Below the pieces are notes generated by a model, which searched no databases, had not been told where the DNA came from, and saw nothing but the letters and a program-made list of their open reading frames with translations. A stretch of 64,000 nucleotides of DNA from Lentisphaeria bacterium (GTDB lineage: Bacteria > Verrucomicrobiota > Lentisphaeria > Oligosphaerales > Oligosphaeraceae), in contig JAEEYQ010000031.1 in assembly GCA_016288215.1 (NCBI GenBank), positions 1 through 64,000 of the forward strand, written 5' to 3'. This document shows, in pieces, positions 27,048-36,234 of the stretch; position 1 is the first letter of the stretch; every line of letters starts with the position of its first letter. The position numbers were made by a program, and so were the translations under genes.

Positions 27048-28052
27048 ATGTCCATCGTTCCCAATCTTGGCTTGACCGGAAAGCCGTTGCTTAAACTGGC
27101 CGACCTCACCGACGAACAGGTCCTCGGCCTCGTCGATTTCGCCATCGCCCTCAAGGCGCGGAAACGGGCCGGAGTGCATTTGAACAACCCCCTGCTGAAG
27201 GGGAAGAACATCTGCCTCATCTTCCAGAAGTCCTCCACCCGGACCCGCTGCTCCACCATCGTGGCGGTGCAGGACGAGGGCGGCAACGCGGAGTATTTGG
27301 GGCAGAGCGACATCCACTTCGGCAAGAAGGAGTCCGTGCGGGACACGGCCCGGGTTCTGGGGCGGCTGTTCGACGGGCTGCTCTTCCGGGGCTTCCATCA
27401 GTCCACCGTGGAGGAGTTGGCCGCCTATTCAGGGATTCCCGTGTGGAATGGACTGACCGACGAATGGCATCCCACGCAGGTTCTGGCCGATCTGCAGACC
27501 ATCAAAGAGCATTTCGGCCGACTGAAGGGGCTGAAATTCGCCTTCATCGGCGACGGACGCAACAACGTCTGCAACTCCCTGATGGTCGGCTGCGCCAAAG
27601 CCGGCATCAACTTCGTCGACGTCTGCCCCGAAGCGCTGTCCCCCGCCCCTGAAATTCTCGCGTTGGCCAGGACGGCGGCCGCCCGCAACGGCTCCACCGT
27701 GGAGGTGTCCCATGACCCGTCCAGCGGCGTCAAAGGCGCCAATGTGCTGTACACGGACGTGTGGGTCTCCATGGGAGAGGAGGCCATGTTCGCGGAGCGC
27801 CTCAAGCTGCTGCGGCCCTTCCAGGTCAACATGGCCATGGCAAAGGCCACGGGCAACCTGGGCGGCGAGCTGATGTTCCTCCACTGCCTGCCTGCCTTCC
27901 ACGATGACAAGACGGAAGTCAGCAAATCCACCGGCGCCATGGAAGTCAGCGACGATGTGTTTGAGTCGGACTTCTCCAAGGTCTTTGACGAGGCGGAGAA
28001 TCGGATGCACACCATCAAGGCCATGATCCTGTCCTCCATGGTCACTCCATAA
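27048..28052 (+). CDS. argF: Ornithine carbamoyltransferase
   Basis: ArgF makes citrulline from ornithine and carbamoyl phosphate. The 334-residue protein contains the carbamoyl-phosphate loop KSSTRTRCS at 61-69, HPTQVLADLQ, the ornithine-side DVWVSMGEE and the HCLPAFHD motif that distinguishes ornithine from aspartate enzymes. The ATG at 27048 is preferred because AAGGAG lies 7 bases upstream; a frame opens at 27003 inside argB. It is the middle gene of argB-argF-pyrB, so arginine and pyrimidine carbamoyl transfer are encoded side by side. Confidence 0.96.
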   Translation: MSIVPNLGLTGKPLLKLADLTDEQVLGLVDFAIALKARKRAGVHLNNPLLKGKNICLIFQKSSTRTRCSTIVAVQDEGGNAEYLGQSDIHFGKKESVRDTARVLGRLFDGLLFRGFHQSTVEELAAYSGIPVWNGLTDEWHPTQVLADLQTIKEHFGRLKGLKFAFIGDGRNNVCNSLMVGCAKAGINFVDVCPEALSPAPEILALARTAAARNGSTVEVSHDPSSGVKGANVLYTDVWVSMGEEAMFAERLKLLRPFQVNMAMAKATGNLGGELMFLHCLPAFHDDKTEVSKSTGAMEVSDDVFESDFSKVFDEAENRMHTIKAMILSSMVTP

Positions 28053-28080
28053 ACCACACAACAACAGGAACTTCAGCCCT

Positions 28081-29172
28081 ATGCTCAAGCGAAAGTACCT
28101 CCACGAGATCAGCTGGAACGATTTCAACGCGCTGTCGCCCCTCGAAAAGGCCCCCTATCTGGTGCAGGCCAACGGCCGGCCGTACCATGTGCTGGTGGCT
28201 CAGCAGTTCGACCGGGAGCGGCTGGACATGCTCTGCGATTTGGCGACCCGCATCCGCACCATCGCCAAAAGCCGCATGGGACTGAACTTCCTGGCCGACC
28301 TGCTCTGCCATAAGCACGCCATGCTGGACTTCAGCCAGCCCAGCAGCCGCACTTTCCTCTCCTTCTACTCCGCCTGCCAGTACCTCGGCATCCGCATCGC
28401 GGAAGTCCGCGACTCCTCCACTTCCAGCGAGATGAAAGGGGAGTCGCGGGAGGATTCCGTGCGCACCTTCAGCTCCTATTTCGACATGATCATCATGCGG
28501 ACGCCCCTCCAGGGCTTCGTGGAGAAGATGGCGTGGACCATCTCCAACACGGACCGCCCCCTTCCCATCATCAACGCCGGCTCCGGAAAGGATCAGCACC
28601 CCACCCAGGCCCTGCTGGACATCTATACCCTCCAGCGCAGCTTTGAGCGCAACGGCGGCCTCGCCCACAAATGCATCCTCTTCTGCGGCGACCTGGCCCG
28701 CGGCCGAACCGTCCGCTCCCTCTCCCAGCTGCTCACCTTCTATCCCGACATCTCCATGATCTTCGCCGCTCCAGACCATCTCCAAATCGGACAGGACATC
28801 CTGGACTCCCTTGACGCCGCCCACATCCACTACGAGGTCACCCGCAACTTCAAGGCCGCCATCCCCAAGGCGGACGCCGTCTACATGACCCGTATTCAAG
28901 ACGAATGGGACGCCAAGCCAGGGGAAAGCCACCATTTCAACATGGACGACTATTCCTTCACGGGCGCGGACCTGAATGTCCTCGGCCGCAACTCCGTCAT
29001 CCTGCATCCCCTGCCCCGTCGGCAGGAGATCTCCACAGACTGCGACAGCGACCCCCGCGCCGTCTACTGGCGGCAGGTCCGCAACGGCATGTGGATTCGC
29101 ACCGCCCTGATCGCCACCATCTTCGGCCGCGACCAGGAGATCACCCACTACTACATGATGAACAACAAATGA
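28081..29172 (+). CDS. pyrB: Aspartate carbamoyltransferase catalytic chain
   Basis: PyrB forms carbamoyl-aspartate in pyrimidine synthesis. The phosphate-binding SQPSSRTFLSF (residues 85-95), GSGKDQHPTQALLD, RIQDEWD and HPLPRRQE identify it. At 363 residues it is about 50 longer than the usual chain, with extra sequence at the N-terminus (about 40 residues before the first conserved helix) and around DDYSFTGADLN, a variant seen in some bacteria that lack the PyrI partner. It sits 28 bp after argF. Its stop overlaps the ATG of the next gene (ATGA). Confidence 0.93.
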   Translation: MLKRKYLHEISWNDFNALSPLEKAPYLVQANGRPYHVLVAQQFDRERLDMLCDLATRIRTIAKSRMGLNFLADLLCHKHAMLDFSQPSSRTFLSFYSACQYLGIRIAEVRDSSTSSEMKGESREDSVRTFSSYFDMIIMRTPLQGFVEKMAWTISNTDRPLPIINAGSGKDQHPTQALLDIYTLQRSFERNGGLAHKCILFCGDLARGRTVRSLSQLLTFYPDISMIFAAPDHLQIGQDILDSLDAAHIHYEVTRNFKAAIPKADAVYMTRIQDEWDAKPGESHHFNMDDYSFTGADLNVLGRNSVILHPLPRRQEISTDCDSDPRAVYWRQVRNGMWIRTALIATIFGRDQEITHYYMMNNK

Positions 29173-30053
29173 AGACCATTGCCACAACACTAATCATTGC
29201 GGTTCTAGGAGTTACAGCTATGGCTGAGCAAATCATCGTCCCCACCACTCCAGGGGCGCTTCGTATTGCCTCCTTCAATATTCTTGTCCCCGGCGGCAAT
29301 CGGCCCGGCAACCAGTGGGATGAACGTATCCCCCGCATTATCAAGCTGTTAGACGATCATCAGATTGACCTTGTCGGCACGCAGGAGACCACGCTGCGCC
29401 AAATCAACGAGATTGTCAAAGACGGCGTGTGGGACTACGTGGGCGTCGCTCGGGAGGACGGCAAGACCAACGGCGAATACATGGCCATCTTCTTCCGCAA
29501 GGACCGTTTCGTATGCGAAGAGAACCACTCCTTCTGGCTCTCCGAGACCCCCGATGTCCCCGGCTCCCGTTCATGGAAGACCGCCTGCACTCGCATGTGC
29601 ACCTACGGACGCTTCCGCGACCTGCGCAGCGGAAAGCGTTTCGTCCTCTGCAACACGCACTTGGACCATGTGAGCGATTTGGCCCGCGTCAACGGCATCA
29701 AGCTGATTCTCTCCCGCCAAAAGGAAATCACCCAAGGGCTGCCTCTGCTGTTGACGGGAGACTTCAACGCCACCCGCGAACATGAATTCTACAAACTTGT
29801 CACGCAAACCCTTGCCGACAGCGAATTCATCAGCGAGACACCCCACGTGGGCCCCAATCAGACCTTCCACGCCCTCAACTACGACCCTGACCATGAGCAG
29901 GAAAAACGTCGCATCGACTTCATCTTCGTCTCTTCAGGCATCCGTGTCCTGACCCATCGAACCATTGACGACCGCGACGGCGCCCTGTACCCCTCCGACC
30001 ACTTTCCCGTGGCCATTGACGCGGTCCTGCCAGACACACCACCGGAGAAATAG
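29169..30053 (+). CDS. Secreted endonuclease/exonuclease/phosphatase-family protein
   Basis: A 294-residue EEP-fold hydrolase with a signal peptide (MKTIATTLIIAVLGVTAMA, cleavage likely before EQ). Catalytic signatures are RIASFNIL, GTQET (metal Glu), NTHLDHV, LLLTGDFNA (Asp-Asn) and the C-terminal SDHFP (Asp-His pair). Such proteins hydrolyse phosphodiesters or phosphomonoesters of nucleic acids, inositol phosphates or sphingolipids; the substrate here is not determinable. The ATG overlaps the pyrB stop by four bases, which implies coupled translation although the functions look unrelated. Confidence 0.88.
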   Translation: MKTIATTLIIAVLGVTAMAEQIIVPTTPGALRIASFNILVPGGNRPGNQWDERIPRIIKLLDDHQIDLVGTQETTLRQINEIVKDGVWDYVGVAREDGKTNGEYMAIFFRKDRFVCEENHSFWLSETPDVPGSRSWKTACTRMCTYGRFRDLRSGKRFVLCNTHLDHVSDLARVNGIKLILSRQKEITQGLPLLLTGDFNATREHEFYKLVTQTLADSEFISETPHVGPNQTFHALNYDPDHEQEKRRIDFIFVSSGIRVLTHRTIDDRDGALYPSDHFPVAIDAVLPDTPPEK

Positions 30054-30122
30054 CACGTAAGTTACTGTAAACAAGCAACTTACAAAAAATCACTATCCTT
30101 CCCACATCCCTCGTTTCCAAAT

Positions 30123-30335
30123 AACCACTAATTCCTAATTCTTACATTCTCACGACAAATTCCTAATTCCTCATTCCTAATTCCTAATTCCAACTTCCCC
30201 CTCATTCTCTCCTAATTTCCTCACGACAAATTCCTCATTCCTAATTCCTAATTTCTAATTCCAACTTTCCTTCATTCTCTCCTAATTTCCTCACGACAAA
30301 TTCCTAATTCCTCATTCCTAATTCCTAATTCCAAC
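30123..30335 (+). repeat. Heptamer array with triplicated 70-bp unit before cysS
   Basis: The region is made of CTAATTC/CTCATTC heptamers. Within it a longer unit beginning TCACGACAAATTCCT recurs at 30150, 30221 and 30291 (periods 71 and 70 bp) with only a few changes; the third copy is cut by the cysS start. Each copy also carries CATTCTCTCCTAATTTCC except the last. Confidence 0.93.
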
Positions 30336-30336
30336 T

Positions 30337-31740
30337 ATGACGCTCACAATCTATAACTCCCTCTCCCACAGGCAACAGGAATTCACTCCCCTAGTCCCGT
30401 CAAAGGCAGGACTCTACACCTGCGGCCCCACCGTATACAACTTCGCCCACATCGGCAATTTCCGCGCCTATGTCTTCGAAGACCTGCTGAAGCGCACGCT
30501 GCGCTATTGCGGCTATGAGGTCAAGCACGTCATGAATCTGACGGACGTGGACGACAAGACCATCCGCAACTCCCAAGCCGCCGGCATGGCCCTGCGCGAC
30601 TTCACGCAACAGTACAAAGACGCCTTCTTTGCGGACATCAAGACCTTGCGCATTCAGCCGGCTGATGTCTATCCCGCTGCGACAGAGCATATTCCAGAGA
30701 TGATTGAACTGATCAAGACCCTGTTTGACAAAGGCATCGCCTATCAGGCGGAGGACAAATCCGTCTACTTCTCCATTGCCAAATGGCCCAAATACGGCCA
30801 GTTGCTCCACATCGACCGAGACTCCATGCGAGCTGGCGTCCGCATCAAAATGGACGAATACGCCAAGGAGTCGGTGGCGGACTTTGCCCTTTGGAAAGCC
30901 TACGACGAAGCGGACGGCGATGTCTATTGGGACAGCCCGTGGGGCAAAGGGCGCCCCGGCTGGCATATCGAATGCTCCGCCATGAGCTCCAAGTACTTAG
31001 GGAAGACGTTTGACCTCCATTGCGGCGGCATCGACAACCTTTTCCCCCACCATGAAGACGAAATCGCCCAAAGCGAGGCCGCCAATGGCTGCAAATTCGT
31101 GAACTATTGGATGCACTGCGCCCATCTGATGGTGGACGGACAGAAAATGTCCAAGTCCCTCGGCAATTTCTACACCCTGCGGGACGTTCTTGCCAAAGGC
31201 TACACGGGACGGGAAATCCGCTGGGTGCTCATCGGAACCCATTACCGCCAGTCCCTCAACTTCTCCTTCAAGGCCCTTGAGGAGGCCCGCACGTCCCTGC
31301 AGCGCATCGATGAATTCATCAAGCGCCTGAAGGAACGCACGGCGGACGCGACGGCGGAGGACGGCGTCCAGGAGATTTTGGACAAGGCCGCCGCCGCCTT
31401 CACCGCCGGTCTGGAGGACGACCTCAACATCTCCACCGCCCTGGCCGCCCTCTTCGACCTCATCCGCGAAGGCAACCGCCTCATGGACGAAGGCAAACTG
31501 GCCGGAGCCGCCGCCGCCAAGGTCCTGACCCTGCTGGACCGCTTCGACACCGTCCTCGCCGTCTTCACTCCTGACGAGGCAGACAGTGCGCCGGCGGACA
31601 TCATCGCCAAGGCGGAAGCCCGTCAGGCCGCCCGCAAAGCCAAGGACTTCGCCACCGCCGACGCCATCCGCAAGGAGTTGGACGAGGCCGGCTGGATCAT
31701 CGAAGACACGCCGAAAGGGCCCCGGGTCAAGCGCAAATAG
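30337..31740 (+). CDS. cysS: Cysteine--tRNA ligase
   Basis: CysRS charges tRNA-Cys. The class I signatures are intact: HIGN in FAHIGNFRAY near residue 35, the zinc ligands in CGPTVYN, ECSAM and HCGGIDNLFPHHEDE, and KMSKS in DGQKMSKSLGNF. At 467 residues the length is normal, with the DALR helical domain and the C-terminal IIAKAEARQAARKAKDF helix that grips the anticodon arm. The ATG directly follows a heptamer array and has no visible ribosome site; since the sequence starts MTLTIYNS as homologues do, the start is probably correct. Confidence 0.96.
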   Translation: MTLTIYNSLSHRQQEFTPLVPSKAGLYTCGPTVYNFAHIGNFRAYVFEDLLKRTLRYCGYEVKHVMNLTDVDDKTIRNSQAAGMALRDFTQQYKDAFFADIKTLRIQPADVYPAATEHIPEMIELIKTLFDKGIAYQAEDKSVYFSIAKWPKYGQLLHIDRDSMRAGVRIKMDEYAKESVADFALWKAYDEADGDVYWDSPWGKGRPGWHIECSAMSSKYLGKTFDLHCGGIDNLFPHHEDEIAQSEAANGCKFVNYWMHCAHLMVDGQKMSKSLGNFYTLRDVLAKGYTGREIRWVLIGTHYRQSLNFSFKALEEARTSLQRIDEFIKRLKERTADATAEDGVQEILDKAAAAFTAGLEDDLNISTALAALFDLIREGNRLMDEGKLAGAAAAKVLTLLDRFDTVLAVFTPDEADSAPADIIAKAEARQAARKAKDFATADAIRKELDEAGWIIEDTPKGPRVKRK

Positions 31741-31770
31741 ACAGCATATGACTCAAAGACAAAGGAGGTC

Positions 31771-32586
31771 ATGATGTCAGAAGCAACGAATCATTTTTCC
31801 ACACGCACCCTGATGAAGATGAAGCAGGCGGGGGAAAAGATTGTCTGCGTCACCGCCTACAGTGCCATCATGGCCCGCATTGCGGAGGAGGCGGGCTGTC
31901 ATCTGCTGCTGGTTGGCGACTCCGCCGGCAACACAGTGTTGGGCTATCGGAACACCATTCCAGTCACGCTGGAGGAATCGCTGATGCTCACGGCCGCCGT
32001 CCGCCGCGGCGCGGAACATGCCATGGTCATCGGCGACATGCCCTTCGGCAGCTATCAGGCTTCCATCGACGATGCGGTCCTCAACGCCGCCCGCTACTTG
32101 AAGGAAAGCGGCGCGGACGGCGTCAAACTGGAGGGCGGCCGTGCCATGTGCCCTGTTATCAAGCGGTTAGTGACCGCTGGCATCCCTGTCTTTGCCCATA
32201 TCGGGCTGCTTCCCCAATCCGTCCTGAAGGACGGCGGCTATCGCGTCCATGGCCGCGCCGACGCCGAGGCGCAGGCGCTTCTCGATGACGCCCTCGCCGT
32301 GGAGGAGGCAGGCGCCTTCGCCGTCACCTTGGAATGCATTCCCATGGAATTGAGCCGCAAAATCACCGAATCGCTGCATATTCCCACCATCGGCATCGGC
32401 GCCGGCCCCTTCTGCGACGGCCAGATTCAGGTGATCACAGACATCCTTGGCCTCGGCGGCGACTTTGTCCCCCGCCATGCCAAACAGTTCGGCAAACTCG
32501 GCTGCGCCATGAAAGCCGCTCTGGCCGACTACCACGCCGCCGTGACGGACGGCACCTTCCCAGGAGAGGAGCACTCAACCAAATGA
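31771..32586 (+). CDS. panB: 3-methyl-2-oxobutanoate hydroxymethyltransferase
   Basis: PanB makes ketopantoate, the first committed step to pantothenate and coenzyme A. The 271-residue TIM-barrel protein has the LLVGDSAGNTVLGY metal site (Asp), VIGDMPFGSYQ, KLEGG, HIGLLPQSV and GIGAGPFCDGQIQV. AAGGAGG lies before the ATGs at 31771 and 31774, either of which could be used. It is translationally coupled to panC by an ATGA overlap, forming a pantothenate operon. Confidence 0.96.
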   Translation: MMSEATNHFSTRTLMKMKQAGEKIVCVTAYSAIMARIAEEAGCHLLLVGDSAGNTVLGYRNTIPVTLEESLMLTAAVRRGAEHAMVIGDMPFGSYQASIDDAVLNAARYLKESGADGVKLEGGRAMCPVIKRLVTAGIPVFAHIGLLPQSVLKDGGYRVHGRADAEAQALLDDALAVEEAGAFAVTLECIPMELSRKITESLHIPTIGIGAGPFCDGQIQVITDILGLGGDFVPRHAKQFGKLGCAMKAALADYHAAVTDGTFPGEEHSTK

Positions 32587-33422
32587 ATATCTGCAAAACC
32601 GTTGAAGACGTCCGCGCGCTCAGCACGGCATGGCATAAAGAAGGCAAGACCATCGGACTGGTTCCCACCATGGGCTATCTCCACGACGGCCACGCGTCTC
32701 TCATGGACATTGCCCATCGCCATGCGGACAAAATCATTGTCAGCGTCTTCGTCAACCCCACTCAATTCGGCCCCAACGAGGACCTGGACAAGTATCCGCG
32801 GGACTTTGAACGGGATCAAGCCGTCTGCGAAGCCCATGGCGTGGATGCCATCTTCTATCCCACGCCACAGCTCATGTATGCCCCCGACTTCTCCACATGG
32901 GTCCACGAGGACTCCCTCTCGCAGCTCATGTGCGGCCAGTCCCGCCCCATCCATTTCCGCGGCGTCTGCACCGTCTGCACCAAACTGTTCAACATCAGCC
33001 TCTGCGACGTGGCGGTGTTCGGCAAGAAGGACGCCCAGCAGGCCCTCATCATCCGCCGCATGGTCCGTGACCTGAACATGCCGCTGCAAATCGTTCTGGC
33101 ACCGTTAGTTCGGGAAGCCGATGGCCTCGCCATGAGCTCCCGCAACAAATACCTCAGCGCCGAAGAGCATCAGCGGGCCCTCTCCATCTCAAAGGGCATC
33201 TTCGCCGCCCAAAAGCGCTATGAGGAGGGGGAGCGCAACGCCGATGCCCTCAAGCGGATTCTGACGGAAAGCATCCAAAAGGGCGAGGGCCAAATCGACT
33301 ATGTGGTCCTCATGGACCAGGACACCCTGCGTCCCATCGAGCAGATCGACCGCCCAGCCCTGCTGGCCTGCGCCGCCTTCTTCGGCAAGACCCGCCTGAT
33401 CGACAACGTCTTTCTTGAATAG
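32583..33422 (+). CDS. panC: Pantoate--beta-alanine ligase (pantothenate synthetase)
   Basis: PanC joins pantoate and beta-alanine using ATP. The 279-residue protein shows PTMGYLHDGHASLM (HIGH-like nucleotide site), VNPTQFGPNEDLDKYPR, FRGVCTVCTKLFN, FGKKDAQQ and the KMSKS-like MSSRNKYLS. Its ATG overlaps the panB stop. A longer open frame reaching back into panB in another frame is not used. The LMW phosphatase gene follows after 6 bp. Confidence 0.96.
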   Translation: MNICKTVEDVRALSTAWHKEGKTIGLVPTMGYLHDGHASLMDIAHRHADKIIVSVFVNPTQFGPNEDLDKYPRDFERDQAVCEAHGVDAIFYPTPQLMYAPDFSTWVHEDSLSQLMCGQSRPIHFRGVCTVCTKLFNISLCDVAVFGKKDAQQALIIRRMVRDLNMPLQIVLAPLVREADGLAMSSRNKYLSAEEHQRALSISKGIFAAQKRYEEGERNADALKRILTESIQKGEGQIDYVVLMDQDTLRPIEQIDRPALLACAAFFGKTRLIDNVFLE

Positions 33423-33428
33423 ACTCCC

Positions 33429-33881
33429 ATGACGCTCATCCTCTTTGTGTGTGGCAACAACCGAAGCCGCAGCCCCATGGCCGCGGCCTACGTCCAGTCG
33501 CGGCTGAAAGCCATGGGCAACACGGACATCCAAGTGGCCTCCGCCGGCCTCCACACGCGTCGTCAGGACATGGTTCGCGACGCCGCCATCGAGGCCCTGA
33601 AGGCCATCGGCGCCGAGCCCATCCAGGTCGGCACCACCCAACTGCTGCCCAAACTGGTCAAAAGCTCGTCCCTTATCCTCTGCATGACGGAAAAACAGCT
33701 GGAGGAGATTCTCGCCGTCTTCCCATCCGCGAAGAGCCGGACACGCACCCTCATGAGCCTCATCGGCTCCGACTATTCCATTCCAGACCCCATGGGCGAC
33801 GACCTCCAAAAGCATGTCGTCTGCCTGAAGACCATGCGCCCCGCCCTGGACGCCCTTCTGGAGAAGGTCACCGCCTCGTAA
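33429..33881 (+). CDS. Low-molecular-weight protein-tyrosine-phosphatase family protein
   Basis: The 150-residue protein has the LMW-PTP/arsenate-reductase fold. The P-loop is CGNNRSR (Cys8 to Arg14, C-X5-R) followed by SP, and the general acid region is SIPDPMGDD. In classical enzymes the loop reads C-x-GN-x-CR-S, so the Asn-Arg variation here places it in a divergent branch similar to low-molecular-weight phosphatases linked to envelope regulation. It lies 6 bp after panC and is probably co-transcribed. Substrate unknown. Confidence 0.85.
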   Translation: MTLILFVCGNNRSRSPMAAAYVQSRLKAMGNTDIQVASAGLHTRRQDMVRDAAIEALKAIGAEPIQVGTTQLLPKLVKSSSLILCMTEKQLEEILAVFPSAKSRTRTLMSLIGSDYSIPDPMGDDLQKHVVCLKTMRPALDALLEKVTAS

Positions 33882-33895
33882 CGTCCACGCCGCTT

Positions 33896-33998
33896 ACTCT
33901 AGCTAGCTCTAGAAGCTCTAGAAAACTCCTAACTGCCAACTCCTAACTGCCAACTCCTAACAAAATTCCTAATTCCTAATTCCTAATTTCTAATTACT
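33896..33998 (+). repeat. Composite CTAGA/heptamer repeat element, copy 2
   Basis: Close copy of the element at 11566: CTAGCTAGCTCTAGAAGC, CTCTAGAAAA, then CTAACTG/CCAACTC heptamers, then AAAATTC and CTAATTN heptamers, ending just before the next gene's ribosome site. Same orientation as copy 1. Confidence 0.9.
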
Positions 33999-34011
33999 TA
34001 GAGGGCATTCC

Positions 34012-35211
34012 ATGCAACTCGTTTCCTCCCAAATCGAAACCTATCTGGCCAATTCCTCCATGATCCGCCGAATGTTCGAGGCCGGCATCGAACTGCGGAA
34101 GAAATATGGCAATGACGCCGTATGCGACTTCAGTCTAGGGAATCCGGATCTGACTCCGCCCCAAGCGGTTATCGATAAAATGCAGGCCCTGGTCGCCGAA
34201 GTGGCCAAACCCGCCGGCCTGGGCTACATGCCCAATGCAGGCTATGCGGACGCGCGGGCCGACCTGGCCGCCTATTTGGTCAAGGAGCAGGAAAGCCCGC
34301 TGACCGCCAACCATCTGGTGCTGACTGTCGGCGCCGCCGGCGGCCTTAACGCCTTCTTCCGCGCCATCCTCACCCCGGGCGAGGAGGTCATCTGCCCCGC
34401 CCCATATTTTGTCGAATATGGCTTCTATGCAGGCAATTACGGCGGCGTCCTCAAGCCCGTGAAGTCCATTGCCCCCGCTTTCCATCTGGATTTGGCGGGC
34501 ATCGAGGCGGCCATCACGGAAAAGACCCGCGCCATCATCATCAACTCGCCCAACAACCCCACAGGCGTCATCTACTCGAAAGAGGAACTGGTCAGTCTGG
34601 CCGCGATTTTGGAGAAGGCGACGGCCCGCTATGGCCGCCCCATCTACTTGATCTCCGACGAACCCTACCGATTCCTTGCCTTCGACGGCGCCACCGTTCC
34701 CGCCATGCTGCCCCTCTACCCCTACAGCGTGGTCATCGGCTCCTTCTCCAAGAACCTAGCCCTTGCCGGCGAACGCATCGGCTATGTGGCCGTCAATCCG
34801 CAAATGCCTGATTGCCAACAGCTTGTCGCGGCCGTCACGCTGACCAACCGGATTTTGGGATACGTCAACGCCCCCTGCATCGGCCAACGCCTCATGCAGG
34901 CCGCCCTGGGCACCTCCGCCGATGCCACTGCCTACATCTCCCGCCGCAGAAAGATGGCGCAGGTGCTGACCGAAGCGGGCATCGAATTCACCCTGCCCAT
35001 GGGCACCTTCTATTTCTTCCCCAAAGTCCCCGGCACCGTCAGCGACAAACAATTTGTCGAAATGCTTACAGAGCAATGCATTCTGGCTGTGCCTGGAAGC
35101 GGCTTCGGCTATCCGGGCTACATCCGGCTGGCCCTCTGCGTGGACGAAAAGTTCATCGACACCGCCCGCCCAGGCTTCATCAAGGCCGCCGCCAAAGCGC
35201 GGGGGAACTAG
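34012..35211 (+). CDS. Class I/II pyridoxal-phosphate aminotransferase
   Basis: A fold-type I aminotransferase of 399 residues. Visible features are FSLGNPDL, the VGAAGGLNAFFRAIL cofactor region, INSPNNPTGVIYS, ISDEPYRFLAF and the PLP lysine in GSFSKNLALAGERIGY. The Arg that binds the substrate carboxylate is likely in GYIRLALC. Aspartate or alanine-type substrates are possible; the sequence does not settle which. GAGGG precedes its ATG, just after a repeat element. An SDR reductase follows. Confidence 0.9.
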   Translation: MQLVSSQIETYLANSSMIRRMFEAGIELRKKYGNDAVCDFSLGNPDLTPPQAVIDKMQALVAEVAKPAGLGYMPNAGYADARADLAAYLVKEQESPLTANHLVLTVGAAGGLNAFFRAILTPGEEVICPAPYFVEYGFYAGNYGGVLKPVKSIAPAFHLDLAGIEAAITEKTRAIIINSPNNPTGVIYSKEELVSLAAILEKATARYGRPIYLISDEPYRFLAFDGATVPAMLPLYPYSVVIGSFSKNLALAGERIGYVAVNPQMPDCQQLVAAVTLTNRILGYVNAPCIGQRLMQAALGTSADATAYISRRRKMAQVLTEAGIEFTLPMGTFYFFPKVPGTVSDKQFVEMLTEQCILAVPGSGFGYPGYIRLALCVDEKFIDTARPGFIKAAAKARGN

Positions 35212-35236
35212 CAATTAACAATTCGTGGTTATTCGC

Positions 35237-35998
35237 ATGGCAACAGCAAAGACGGCATTGGTGACAGGAGGCGGAAGAGGCATCGGAGCGGGCATCGTGA
35301 AGGCCCTTGCCGCCGAAGGCTGGAACGTTGCCTTCTGCGGACGAAAGGATGCGGCGGCTATGGCGGAAACCGTCGCCAAACTTCAGGCCACCAGCCGCGG
35401 CCGCCTTGCCTACTACCCTTGCGATATTTCACAACTTACTGAACATCAAGGACTTATAGATTCAGTCCTAAAAGATTTCACAGCATTGGATGCGCTGGTT
35501 AACAACGCCGGCGTCGCCCCTGAAGTCCGAGCCGATCTGATGGACATGACGCCGGAAAGCTTTGACCGTCTCATGGCCATCAATCTGCGGGGGCCTTTCT
35601 TTCTGACGCAGCGTGTGGCGGCGCATTTTTTGTCCACGGGTCATGGTGCCATTGTCAACATCGGCAGCATCTCGGCGGAGACGGCCAGCGTCAGCCGCGG
35701 GGAGTACTGCATGTCCAAGGCGGGAGTCGCCATGATGACTCGATTGTTCGCCGTGCGTCTGGCCGCCGCTGGCATTCCGGTCTATGAGCTGCGTCCAGGG
35801 GTCATCCACAGCGACATGACCTCCTGCGTTCAGGAAAAATATGACCGTCTCATCGCCGACGGTCTGACGCTGCAGCCCCGCTGGGGCGAACCGGAGGACG
35901 TGGGAAAGGCCGTCGCCATGCTGTTGCGCGGCGATCTGCCCTACTCCACCGGCCAAGTCATCCAAATCGATGGCGGCATGAGCATCCAAAGGCTCTAA
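35237..35998 (+). CDS. SDR-family 3-ketoacyl-ACP-reductase-like oxidoreductase
   Basis: A 253-residue short-chain dehydrogenase with VTGGGRGIGAGI near the N-terminus, LVNNAGVAPE, the Ser in GSISAETA, YCMSKAG (YxxxK) and the ending GQVIQIDGGMS. It resembles FabG but lacks fatty-acid genes around it, so it may reduce another ketone. ATG 35237 is used; a GTG at 35225 is in frame. No clear ribosome site. The heptamer element in reverse orientation begins a few bases after the stop. Confidence 0.88.
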   Translation: MATAKTALVTGGGRGIGAGIVKALAAEGWNVAFCGRKDAAAMAETVAKLQATSRGRLAYYPCDISQLTEHQGLIDSVLKDFTALDALVNNAGVAPEVRADLMDMTPESFDRLMAINLRGPFFLTQRVAAHFLSTGHGAIVNIGSISAETASVSRGEYCMSKAGVAMMTRLFAVRLAAAGIPVYELRPGVIHSDMTSCVQEKYDRLIADGLTLQPRWGEPEDVGKAVAMLLRGDLPYSTGQVIQIDGGMSIQRL

Positions 35999-36001
35999 AT
36001 C

Positions 36002-36070
36002 ATTGATAATTAGGAATTAGGAATTAGAAATTAGGAATTTTTCTAGAATTTCATGAGCTTCTAGAGCTAT
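36002..36070 (-). repeat. Composite CTAGA/heptamer element in reverse orientation
   Basis: On the minus strand it reads AGCTCTAGAAGCTCATGAAA, TTCTAGAAAAATTC and then CTAATTN heptamers, matching the elements at 11566 and 33896 but lacking the CTAACTN block. A further fragment, TTCTAGAGCTAGCTAGAGTG, lies at 36295-36315. Confidence 0.85.
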
Positions 36071-36123
36071 ACCACATTAGGGTAGAGTAAGGTTTTTCGA
36101 AACGACATTGCAGTTCGCACGTC

Positions 36124-36234
36124 AGCCCCAAAGGGGCGGCGGAGCACAGCCCGGGGTAAGCGTGGCCGCGAAGCGGCAAGCGTAACCCCGGGTATGGCAG
36201 ATTGTTACGATTGTTCAAGCCCTGAAGGGGCGGC
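36124..36234. repeat. REP-like palindromic unit
   Basis: A central imperfect palindrome runs from CCCGGGGTAAGCG to AGCGTAACCCCGGG (36150-36192) with GCCGC/GCGGC at its middle. It is flanked by two small similar hairpins, GCCCC-AAA-GGGGCGGC and GCCCT-GAA-GGGGCGGC. This layout resembles dispersed REP-type elements mobilised by IS200-like transposases. Confidence 0.65.
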
